Below are positions 1-9,470 of a stretch of DNA of 53,953 bases, piece after piece. Within the stretch, counting starts at the first letter, position 1; each line of letters begins with the position of its first letter. The DNA lies in assembly GCF_000143415.4 (NCBI RefSeq), contig NW_003314288.1, forward strand, positions 479,650 to 533,602. Direction: 5' to 3'. The position numbers and the translations under genes are program-made. A model generated the notes under the pieces. That model was given only the letters and a program-made list of their open reading frames with translations. It made no database searches and was not told where the DNA came from. Source of the stretch: Selaginella moellendorffii (lineage: Eukaryota; Streptophyta; Lycopodiopsida; Selaginellales; Selaginellaceae).

Positions 1-2168
1 GCAGCTTCAACAGTGCCTTTGATGCAATTTTGGAATTCATCGTAGAGTTGTGGGAGGGTGAGGACATTGGATCGCCAGAGGGACTCTACCAAGTGACTGA
101 ACATGGCATCGACGTCTTCATGAGTGTGCCCAACCATGAGAAAGCCAAGTGTAACCGTTTCAAATATGCCTTTGGTAACAAGCATCGCCAAGTACGCGAA
201 GACGTACATGTTTTTGTTCTCACTGCCAGCATTGTCTGTTTGGAGCAGAAGATGGGGTGGAAGGCCACATCAGCCACAAGAACTTCCTTGAGATTCTGCT
301 TCGTTTGGATGAGGCTGTGCATTCACCGGGCGACCAGCCTCGTCGGAATGGCATGAGGCCTCACGTGATAACCCTACAATCTGACGGCCAACATATTCAC
401 TGGGATGGCATGGGGCCCCACGCGATACTGCAAGCCTTTGCTCCTCCTCCAGCTGAACCCTATATGGGGTTCGATCGACAAGGGCCTTATGCAAGGGTTG
501 GCCGTTCAGCTCAGTCTGCGCACTTTGCAGAGACCTTAAGTGTTTTGCTAGGGACGCAATCATCATGTTTGCACCCCCGCCACCCCATAGAGGTACAAAG
601 AAGTTCCCATAGTTCTGGGCACCATGCCCATGAGCGATTATGCCAAACAGAGACACAGGCAGTTGCATGGATGAAGAGATTGCCTTGGGGGCAGGATTGA
701 GTCGAGGTAAGCACGTCTTTTTCTGGTCCATTTTGTCGTGGATGATGCAGAGGTAAGAGTCAGGTCTCTCCATGGAGAGAATCCTGTTATGATAATATGC
801 AGTCCTGCAGCTTCTCTGCTCGATGTTGTGGTCAAGCCGCCTTCTAACCAACGTCTCTCGCTCTTGAGCGCTGCAAGAATTCTTCGACAAAGCCATTTTG
901 ATAGCAGTGCACTCGTCACACTTTGAAAAGCTGGAGTACTTTCCTATACTCACATCCCTGAACCTGTTGCTCCACAATCTACTAAATCTAGATTGGCTCA
1001 GCTTCCTGTAGCCATTACTCTGGAGTTCCCGATTCACATCTTCCAATATGGCCCCCTTGGTATACATGGAAGGGAGAACTCGTTGGGTGTCTCGTGTTCC
1101 ATCTTCCAAGAGGTGGGTTTTATGTGGTTGCTACTCGCTATATGTCTCGACAAACCTCTTGAAGATTGCCTCTCCATATACAACATGACCCCTGGTTTTG
1201 TGCGTACCGTCGTTCCCATGGATTGCCTGTTGAACCCTTTGTTCCTCGAACTCAGTTTTGATTCTATAGAATGTGCTTCGAGGGACTCCATAAATGATTC
1301 TCCATGCCTTCATGCAGACCAAACCCCTCTGGAAGACCATGCCCCCCACCTGATGTTCTGAAGCATCAACAGATGACCATAATGCCTCATACACAAAATT
1401 GCGAGCTGCCTTCCAGGACAATGTCTTGTATCTTGCTCTCTCCTCTTCAATAGCATCCCAATCAGCATGTTGACAGCACCTCCTCTTGCAACAAGCAACT
1501 GTCGAGACCATTCGAACCTCCATCGCCATTTTCTGCCTTTTCGGTTCGTTGCTCAGATCCCTTTGGCTGCGCTTTAGGAAGGTGTACTTTCTTTTCCCAT
1601 GAAGAGATTTTCTGTCATCAGTTGTAGTGGTGTTTGATTGTGAATCCTTCACATTCTCAAACACTAAGTGCCTCAATTTCCACCGCACAATGCTTCCAAT
1701 AGTCAGACTGTTTTCTTCTGTGTCAACAACCTCTAAAATCGCAACTCCAATATCATCCCAGCCCAATTCTTGATTAGCAACCGCATCTCTTGGATCGACA
1801 ACTGTGGCTAAGCCCTCAGCTACTACCTCCCCCTCGGGGTTGTTTAAAAACACCTTTGCCTGAATCCATGTAGCACGGTTCTTAAGATCCACAGAGGGAA
1901 CATGCGTCGCACTTGCGCTGTCCCCAACATCTGCTTTCTTCTGCAGATTTTTCAAGGCAACAACAACATTTACCCCGACGACCATCTCTCCTCGTTCAAT
2001 AGCGACCACATTCCCATCGAAGACAGTCTCTACTGATACAGCAGCATTGCCTTCCCCAAGCCTTTGACAGTGTATAACAAAGTTCCGATCCATAGACACA
2101 AGGGTCCCTTTTGCAACTCTCTTCCCACCATTCAAAATGTAAACCTTTTCCCCAACCCTGAAGGCCAT
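1..2168 (-). pseudogene. DDE-type DNA transposase, two in-frame stops, cut by the left window edge
   Basis: One minus-strand reading frame runs from ATG 2166-2168 to the window edge, broken by TAG at 1131-1133 and TGA at 270-272. The first 200 residues look like two related beta-rich repeats (motifs VAKGTLVSMD and VAEGLATVVDP), resembling the DUF8039-like domains of plant transposon proteins. A basic segment and a helix-turn-helix-like stretch (RSTFYRIKTEFEEQ) follow. The DDE-like part has SFSKCDECT, then HDKMDQKKTCLP (candidate first Asp), LQTDNAGSENKN (candidate second Asp) and GHTHEDVDAMF. This set of motifs matches the DUF7869-type transposase-related family as I remember it. Both stops lie between segments that read on in the same frame, so this is nonsense decay or spliced-out sequence, not a frameshift. 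The part near 270-520 is poorly conserved and carries two of the palindromes. Family confidence is moderate; the transposase call is firmer. Confidence 0.72.
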
Positions 2169-2514
2169 TCTGAAAGTGCAGAAAAGAAGTTAAGACCATA
2201 CAAAAAATGATTGGAGAATGGCCTAAATCATAACATACCAAATAGCATGAGGCCACATGCCATTATTCAAACATGCTATTGACACCCATGTGAAATTTCG
2301 CATTCACAAAATTGGCATGAGCCCTCATGCCATCTTGATATACACACAGCTGCAGGCAAGTAAAAACATACATGACAATACGCTAGCCATGAAATTGCAA
2401 GGGCCCAAGATGGCATGTGGCCTCATGCCATTTCTAAATGTGGTCCTAAACCATTCCATGGTGAACATACCAGGAAGCACAAGTGCCGAATATCAAGAGG
2501 AAGCGGTAGCCACA

Positions 2515-2712
2515 CCAAAGACAGTGCCGCTCGCAACACCGCAACTACTCGTAACGCCGCTCGCAACACCACAACTGCTCGTAGCGCCGCTCGCACAAAT
2601 TGCCACTCGCATAAACTGCCGCTCGCAATGGCGCTCGCAATGCTGCAACCGCTTGTAAACGCATAAACCACAGCTCACAACGCCGCTTACACAAGCAGCG
2701 CTCACTGCGCTC
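2515..2712. repeat. Degenerate CGCTCGCAA-type short tandem array
   Basis: Units of roughly 24-28 bp begin with CCGCTCGCAA and continue with variants of CACCRCAACTRCTCGTA, about seven times, and decay toward the right end. A related CTCGCGCTCGCA array lies at 4370-4520, near the other gene of the divergent pair. Confidence 0.7.
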
Positions 2713-3454
2713 AGCGGAACCAAGAACACGGCGCACAAAAATGATAGACCTAGGAATGAGTTCGAGAATTCAAAAATAACACACGCTTGAACGTCATATC
2801 AAATCCTCTGACAAACCAGATCTTATGATTCCTCTGACAAATTTCAAACTGAGTAGCTTCTAGACTTTGCTGTCGGAGGTTGAACTTTGTCACATCATGT
2901 CCTTGCCTCGATCCAGCTGTGCCATGTCAGTGATTCGAACTTTGCCATGCCATGTCAGCGATCCGCGCCAAGATTATTCGCCGTGTAAAGGAATAATTAT
3001 GCTGTGTGTGTACGTCCATTTATGGCAATATAAGGCCACACGCCATTCAAAGAATAATGCTAGTCGAGCATTTTTTGGTGCATTTTTGGGTTCAAAATTG
3101 CATAAGCCCACACGCTATAAAGTTTACCTGAACCAAAAATAGAAACAGCTTTATTTACTTGGGAATTTAAGTGGTTGAGGCATTTTTAAACTTACAAACA
3201 CATGCCCTACTTACATTCATTTGGTTGCTTAAAATTCAAAAATATTATAAACCTTTCTTTTTGCATTTTCAATGTTTTCAATTATGGTTTTTGATTTTCG
3301 TAGGACCAGCCTAGTAATCTATTTGCATCCCGTCATGTTTATAGCTAGCTTTCGTTTGTCCCCTTTGCTGGCCTGAGATACATCTGCTCGGAATCTGCCT
3401 CTTACAGCATTTGCCCAGAAAGGGCATCTTTCTTCACGCAGCATTTGCCACATG

Positions 3455-3484
3455 TTTAGGGTTAGGGTTTAGGTTTAGGGTTTA
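3455..3484 (+). repeat. Interstitial telomere-type TTTAGGG tract
   Basis: About four imperfect copies of the plant telomere unit TTTAGGG occur in a row in the intergenic region. One explanation is a telo-box regulatory element, known from plant promoters. Another is telomere repeat captured during break repair. It is too short to be a chromosome end. Confidence 0.75.
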
Positions 3485-3644
3485 GCAATTCAGTAGCTTG
3501 ATAAACATGCAAATACAGAACTTGATGCAAAATCCTTTGATATGTCACAATGCCCCTAGGACCATAAACACATTTCAATAGAGAGGGTCCTTTCATTTCA
3601 TAACTCCTACGTAGATCTTGGTAAAACCAGAGTTAGTGAAGTTG

Positions 3645-3900
3645 GTTTCTTGTGATCCTGCATCTGATTGTGATGTCCCTTTGCAGTGTCGATGGAAAGG
3701 TCAATGCACACCAAACTGTAGAATCTTGGAGCAAAATAACGGTCGGATCTATGGCAAATGCCCCTGAAACATTGTAAGGCTCGTGTGGTCTCATGTGGTG
3801 TCTGATCGAGATGCTTCTTTGCAGGGTCATCAAGAAGGACATTGTATACCATTCTGTAAAATCTAGTTGCAATCTAACGGTTGGATTTCCAGGAAACTCA
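3645..3900. repeat. Two-copy diverged direct repeat, about 110 bp per unit
   Basis: The segments at about 3650-3760 and 3790-3898 share CTGATYGWGATG, CTTTGCAG, a match to ACCAWWCTGTARAATCT and AACGGTYGGAT in the same order. No coding potential is visible. Confidence 0.5.
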
Positions 3901-4369
3901 AAACAATCTCGTGCGTGTCAGAATATTCTAGGAATATACTCCTATGTGCTCCTGAAAATGGCATGCAGCCCCACGCCATTCAAGAGATAACGCCAGATGA
4001 TGCCGAGCAGTTTTTGGGATCAAAATTGCATGAGCCCACACGCTTGAACGTCACATCAAATCCTCTGACAATTTATTTAGCTGAACATCTGGCATTTTTG
4101 GAAATACAAGATGCTTTAGAATATCCAATCATGCATGGTATAAATATAGCGAGGGTATTAAATGATATCCCAATCATAATCTTTCTTTTGGATTTCGCGT
4201 GCATGCAGTCCGAGGAATGATGACGTTGCGGATTTCTCTTGGATTTCACGCATGCGCGCGCCGATCCAGAAATTAATGGTGGCGCCCAAGTCCGAGGAAT
4301 GATGATGTGGCGGGATTACCAACCGTCATGACATTTCGCGCGTGTGAGGTTAGGTTTTGCATTTTGCTT

Positions 4370-4520
4370 CATACTCGCGCTCGCACACTCGCACTCGCAT
4401 CGCGCTCCCACTCGCGCTCCCACTTCTCTACAGGTTTCTCGTGTGCATCGGCGTCCACTCGCGCTTGCATCACACTCGCGCTCGCATCGCGCTCATGTGC
4501 ATCGGCGTCCACTTCAAGAC
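4370..4520 (+). repeat. CTCGCGCTCGCA-rich simple repeat in the gene leader
   Basis: Short runs of ACTCGCRCTCGCA and TCGCGCTCCCA alternate over about 150 bp. An internal duplication of GTGCATCGGCGTCCACT occurs at 4442 and 4498. The array lies 200-350 bp before the proposed start codon at 4715, so it may be 5' UTR or core promoter. Confidence 0.6.
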
Positions 4521-4714
4521 ACACCCAGTTTGTAACTTCGCCGCCAACTCCGCCGCCCACTCCGCCACCCACACGCAGCCCACTTGGCGTCTCGGGAGAT
4601 TTCAGCGCCACTCTCCAACTGTAAGTGGCAGAGTAGCCTTGCTGCTACGATCTGCTGCACACATAGTGCACATTCGCCAGCGAGTCCGGTTGTCACGCCT
4701 CCATTCGGCTTCAA

Positions 4715-7510
4715 ATGGTAAGTCTTTTAGGCCAAGTAGAAAATGGCATGAGGCCACATGCCATTCAGTAGCAACATTGGCATGCACCGATTGGGCTCTC
4801 GAGTGCAGTCCGGTTACAGATGGCGTGTAGCCTCACGCCATCTTAGGATGCAGCCTCAAGACATCTGATGCAGTGGTGAATGGCGTGTGGCCTCACGTTA
4901 TTTCCAGCTACTAGCTTTTCATCTGTCAGCTCTAATTGTTGTGCATTTTTGAATAGGCGAGGAATTGTGTTCTTCTTCTAGCCACTGTCAATGTGGATGC
5001 AGAGAAGGGGGAGGAGCTCACCAGTTGGACTTTCGGGATGGAAGGCGAGGATCTGAGGCTGTACAGCACAGATGGTGGGAGAAAAGAATGCATGGGGATC
5101 GTCATCCAAGTGACAGACACTCCATGCAGTTCCATGCAAGAATATGGACTGGCACTTGTGGTAGAGACAGCGTCTGCCTTCAAGATCCACCTTGCACATC
5201 CTAGCGGCTTCCCGGAGGGGGGCAGCGGCTATGAGGAATTCCTAGAGGGAGCTAGGGAGAGGTTGTCCAGGAGGCCCACAATTTCAAAGATGCTGCGGGT
5301 CTATGAAGATCACATGGAATCCACGGACCTCACCTACGGCGATGTTCAAAAACTATATTCCAACATTGAGCCGTTGAGAGTGACTCCAGTTCGCGAAGCA
5401 AAGGGGAAGGGGGTCGATCTGGAAACCTCGGAGCAGAAAAGGGTGGTCAAGCTCAAGCCGACGTCCGACTCTCCTGCTCCAAAAAAGAAGCTACTCAGTG
5501 ATGCCATTGCCTTGGGTTCGAACACTACACCCACCAAAAAGAAGAGCCGCAAAGAGCAGAAAGAGCAAGAAGAGGCAGCAAAAGTCGTCGCAGATAATAG
5601 TACTTGTTACTATTCCAACAAAGTATATACAATCGACGTGAGCCGTATCGACATCCAAAGCAAATACAACCACAGGCTAGTATCTGATGAGTGGGTGGAG
5701 AAACTGAAGCAGAAGATGCTGGCAAGTCCAGTAACACCCGACATCGCAGACGTGATCCCCTACTACCAAACAATGAAGGGCGAGACGAGGTTTCCAGACT
5801 TGATCAATAGGAAGGTGTTGGACGATCAGAACATCCGGTTCTATGCCGTCTCCGGGCAGCATTCTAGCTTGGCGATGCAAGAGATAGTTGTGGATATTAT
5901 GGTGGGCGAGGAGGTGAAGAAAGTCTTCAAGACAAGAGTTGTCCGCCTGATAAAAGGCAACTCGCCCCTCCGATCTATCATATACATCTCCCACGCGCAG
6001 AATGTCAAGCAAGAAACGTGCTACAAATCGGGTCTGCACGAGACATTGGCACGAACACGGAAGCTCTGGGTTCAACTAAAGAAGCCACAAAAACCAGGAC
6101 AAGGACGTGCACTAGTAACTAGCGCCTGGCAGGTAAGCCTCGTTGCATGTGGCATAGCATGTGGCCTCACGCCATTTCCATTGCAAGAATTCTCGAGTCT
6201 TCTCTTGAAAACACTGGGGGTCAATGACACACTCAGCATCCATAACATTCTACTCGCGACAAAAGTTGTTTTTGACAAATGGGTAGATGTGCTGAGGAGG
6301 TACCATGACGGGGAGTTGCCAAACTCAATGGGTGTGGAGGACGGCCGGAAGCCCAATGATTTGAAGCTCAACGCCTTGCGTTTCTCGCGGTCTCTAGATG
6401 ACGACGACCTTCTGACAGTGGCTAATGCTCTTCTACGTGGTGAGGTAGTCTTCAACAAGACCAAAATGACTCCCGGCCATATTGTGACATACGAGGACTT
6501 GTGCACGACTCTGAGAGCTCGTGCGCTATTCAAGGATTGGATCTTCGAGCAAGTGGCCGTGGAGAGGGTGAGCATCGACACCACGCAAGAGATGATGGAA
6601 GCGCTGGAGTTGTCAAATGAAGACATCGACGAGTACGTGAAGGGGGCCCCCAAGTTCATCGATCTGCTGCGGGATGCCACGAAAAGTAAAGCTGAGAAGT
6701 TGGATCAGTATCCAAATTTCATTAAGATTGATGTCGACCGCCGGCTTCAGAAACAGCTCGACCCCGTAGCAGAGGCCTATCGAGAACCTTACCGGGTATA
6801 CTTGAATTCGGATGAGGATCAAAGGTGGAGGAGCATCGTTTCCCGCAGAGATGAGCAGGTCAAGAACATCTTTTGTGTGATGGACTTCACAAACGAGGAG
6901 ATCACTCATGCAGACGAAGTCAGCTCCATCATTGACTTAATGGTGGGACTTGCGGAGGTGGAATCTTCAGTCCACTATATGATCTACGACTCCGAATCCT
7001 ATCACAAGTTCTGGAAGGCCTTGAACGAGGTGAAGGCTCAGTTGAAAGGCAAGGAGATGCGGGAGATCCATGGGATAATGGCTAAGAAGAAGATACCGAC
7101 GAATGTCCACATCTTCACACTCGCCCTTGTTATTGGTCCTGCAGCAGAGTGGGACTGGGGTGACTTCCCAGCTTCGTTCGACAAGGCCAATCGAATTGAT
7201 CTGAGGGAGGTCAATTTACCCGTGCCTGAGGAACTGAAGACGGCTATGGAGCTTTCGAATCCAAAGAAAGCTCCAGGTGCAGCATGGGAAATGCTCAGCT
7301 GGGTCTTCAACGCAATAGCGGGTGGGTCACCTGCTTCCGACTCCAAGGGCAAATGCGTTGTCGAGTACAACTGCGGCGGACTATTCTTTCGAGCCGCACT
7401 ACTCAAGGGTGTCCCGTGTGTTGCGGTGACAAACTCCATTGAAGAGGTGACTTCAATGGAGCATATAATTACAGGTTCCAAAGAAAAACAGTATCTTCTC
7501 TGCGAACCTG
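4715..7510 (+). CDS. ParB/sulfiredoxin-like domain protein with methyltransferase-like C-terminal segment (5' part of a long gene)
   Basis: I place the start at ATG 4715-4717, directly before a 239-nt intron (4718-4956). The next exon opens in frame at 4957 and stays open to a donor at 7511. Residue numbers count from 4993. Residues 1-110 are unrecognised. Lysine-rich stretches near 165-195 (KKKSRKEQ) look like nuclear localisation signals. Residues 205-320 resemble a ParB/Srx domain: VYTIDVSRIDI, then SDEWVEKLKQKM, then VSGQHSSLAMQ in the place of the family's GxHR-type motif. A long, mostly helical middle follows. Near 705-815, GPAAEWDWGDFP and CVVEYNCGGLFFRAALLKG recall the catalytic and SAM-binding strands of amino-methyltransferases, but DPPY-like and FxGxG-like residues are degenerate. 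ParB-methyltransferase fusions are known from phages. A role in recognising the palindromes is inference. Confidence 0.62.
4718..4956 (+). other. First intron (239 nt) carrying three palindromes
   Basis: The donor ATG|GTAAGT and acceptor TTGAATAG|GCG give a phase-0 intron directly after the start codon. Palindromes at 4743, 4820 and 4880 fill much of it. The intron is several times longer than the others in this gene, so it may hold regulatory sites. Confidence 0.6.
6133..6186 (+). other. In-frame 54-nt former intron with one palindrome, acceptor lost
   Basis: A donor-like CAG|GTAAGC is followed by a palindrome (6154-6175) and ends CCATTGCAAG. Removing 54 nt would join flanking codons cleanly, but that needs TTGCAG where the sequence has TTGCAA. 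The only nearby AG would remove 55 nt and shift the frame to a stop. Retained, the segment encodes 18 codons without a stop. I read it as an intron exonised by a splice-site mutation; a sequencing error is possible. Confidence 0.55.
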
Positions 7511-7560
7511 GTGAGTACACACTTTAAGTTTAAATGTTATCTCACAAGCTCTGTATGCAG

Positions 7561-9423
7561 GAGCGTGGCCACCCCCAGATGCTGAAACGGCGTTAACAGC
7601 TACTGTTGAAGATACCCATGTTGGGCCGAGCTCACAACCTGCACAAGGTAAGGTCACGTGAGGCCTCACGCCATTTTGATTATAGATCGTTGTGAATATT
7701 CAGACACGAGGACTGAAAAGCGCACTGGTGGCGCATCGAAGAAGGACAAACAGACAAGCAATAGGAAAAAAGGAGGTACAAATTATATTTGCAATGGCGT
7801 GTGGTCTCATGCCATTCCTTGCAGAAGAAACTTCTTCAAAGGCAAAACAGGCAAGCACCAGCCAAGCTCAAACTGACAGTGGTCATAAAAAGCGAAAGCA
7901 CGTTGGACAGTCGTCGAGATTAGAGGTGTTTGATTCAAAAAGGAAGAAGGGCAACGAAAAGATGATAGGTAATGCCTTGCGGTTATGGCGTGTGTGCTCA
8001 TGCCATTCATTGCAGATCAAGGGCTGAGTGAAAGCAGGCAGTCACCACCTCATGACTCAGATTCCTATGGCGGACTCCCCTTCCCCAATCTCAATGGAGA
8101 GGTACAATGGATGAGGGAAGCTTTTCAAGTCAGGGCCACATTTTTCTCATCTCGTCGTCTTCGAAGGGTGCAAGAATGTGCAGAAACCATGTTAAGACAG
8201 TCGGGTGAGGATACGGTCCTAGGTCACGCACTAAAACAGGCTATGGATGTCTTGTATTTTGAGATGGAGACTCGGCCAGATGATTTTCCCAAGATGGTCC
8301 TGGAAGAACAAGCCATCCAGCCTGAGCAGCCTATGGAAGAAATGCAGGAGGGGGATGAGGAGCCAGAGAAAGATAATGAGCAGGAAGAGCAGAAGGACGA
8401 AGAGGAGGACAAAGAAGAGGAGGATGAAGAAGAGGAGGACGAAGAGGACTTGGATGGTCCTCACAATGGTGACGATCATAATAACGACAACGATGATGAT
8501 GACGACGATGGCCAGCCTGAGGTGGCCAAAGAGCAGCGGAGGAAGGTCATACAAGACAAACCATCAGGTAAATAATAGTACATCCATTCCTAACCTTTTA
8601 CCATTTCTAACATTGTCCATGTAGGTCACAGAGCAAATGGTAAGTAGAGATTATTCAGTTGAATTTACAAACTCTAGCCTTTAGTGTCGAGGAAGGATAG
8701 TGCCAAGCAAGGGTCGAAACGTATGTCCAATCCTTCAGAATCAGCAGTGCGCCCAAGTGATATCGGTCCTAGTTCCTCAATAGCAGTTGATGGTAAATAC
8801 AGTATAGTCGATTCAATGTGCTAATGAGTTTGTTTTTAGTAGCACTGGAGGATACCATCTCAATCGAAGGGAGATATTTGGACATGCATATGGATCCGCC
8901 AGTGGACTCTACTTGGCTGCAAGAGTCATCAGAGCTGGTGGAGCTACTATCCATATCAATGCCAAGCAAGCTGACCACGCTCCACTTGATGCTGCCCATA
9001 CCACTAAGTCAATCTTGTCCACGTATCTAACTGACGGTGACCAGGCGCCATTGGACCCACATGAGGCCACCCCAGCCGCCGAGCCGGTCGTATCCTCATT
9101 TCCAACGGACCCAACGTGTGCCCAATCGTCTGACTACGCGCCGTTGGAACCTCCCTACACCGCCCTTGCTGCCTGTTCGGTCATGTCCACTTTGCCAACG
9201 GAGGCACCAGCTGAAATGGCGTGTGATCACACGCCATCGGAACCACCCCATGCCACTGTTGAGCCAGTTGTACTAGAGTCTACAACTGAAATGGCATGTG
9301 CCCACACGCCATCGGATGCGATTGACCCCACATTACAGAGGAGAGTATTTCCGCCCTTCACGTTTCCTCGACCAAAACCCTCTCAACGACCATCGGGAGC
9401 AACATTCGCTAATATTGTAGATG
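7561..9423 (+). CDS. Charged linker exons of the ParB-like/HAD gene
   Basis: Seven exons (7561-7647, 7686-7775, 7825-7968, 8016-8567, 8625-8639, 8685-8792, 8840-9423) continue the 4715 gene. Every junction has a GT-AG intron of 38-57 nt in phase 1 and joins open frames. The product is low in hydrophobic residues, with basic NLS-like patches (KKRKHV, KRKKGN) and then a nearly pure Glu/Asp tract at about 8340-8510. Exon 8840-9423 is 584 nt, not a multiple of three: the frame entering it stops at 9028-9030, while the frame leaving it opens at 8841 or earlier. A 1-nt indel or an unseen intron is needed. The exiting frame is Pro/Thr-rich with repeats such as APLEPP and MAC(D/A)HTPS, the latter encoded by palindromes. 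Function is unknown; it may be a disordered tether. Confidence 0.6.
7648..8015 (+). other. Three tiny introns, each carrying one palindrome
   Basis: Introns 7648-7685 (38 nt), 7776-7824 (49 nt) and 7969-8015 (47 nt) each contain one palindrome (7653, 7794, 7985), taking up about half their length. Neighbouring introns 7511-7560, 8568-8624, 8640-8684, 8793-8839 and 9424-9470 have none. All are phase 1. A 22-bp hairpin in so short an intron could also affect splicing. Confidence 0.75.
9216..9312 (+). repeat. Two palindromes inside a coding exon
   Basis: The 9216-9237 copy is a perfect 22-bp palindrome centred on GATC; 9291-9312 is nearly perfect. They are read as EMACDHTPS and EMACAHTPS within the Pro/Thr-rich linker. 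The surrounding codons are also partly duplicated (EP, VVLE, TE before the second), so the segment may have arisen by duplication. Confidence 0.85.
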
Positions 9424-9470
9424 GTAAAATTGACTTGTACCATTTTTTATGCTGACGCATTTCATTTCAG

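Larger units (their letters stand above)
3022..4071. repeat. Diverged direct repeats, each carrying a pair of palindromes
   Basis: The block 3022-3118 recurs at 3958-4046. In both, a palindrome ending CACACGCCATTCAA or CCACGCCATTCAA is followed by a GAGCA-containing spacer, TTTTTGGG and TCAAAATTGCATRAGCCCACACGC. The second copy continues into CACACGCTTGAACGTCA and the following ATCAAATCCTCTGACAA (4037-4071), which also occurs at 2779-2814. The repeat unit therefore spans two palindromes and was copied as a block. Confidence 0.65.
2169..4714. other. Divergent intergenic region of the palindrome locus
   Basis: About 2.5 kb separate the divergent transposase and ParB-like genes. I see no convincing gene here. 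The region holds seven palindrome copies, two CGCTCGCA-rich simple arrays (2515-2712 and 4370-4520), a telomere-type tract (3455-3484), two pairs of diverged direct repeats, and a 17-bp repeat TCCGAGGAATGATGAYG at about 4209 and 4290. It would be the shared promoter and possibly the replication or partition region of the element. No core promoter could be assigned. Confidence 0.6.

Noticed and set aside
3455-3484. True chromosome end
   Set aside because: Only about four imperfect units, with unique sequence on both sides.
3607-3872. Small minus-strand frames in the divergent intergenic region
   Set aside because: Overlapping short frames in a diverged duplicated segment, without codon pattern or known domain.
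8231-8554. Hydrophobic minus-strand open frame opposite the acidic tract
   Set aside because: It is the antisense of a Glu/Asp-rich coding exon; repeated GAR codons read backwards give Leu/Phe/Val.
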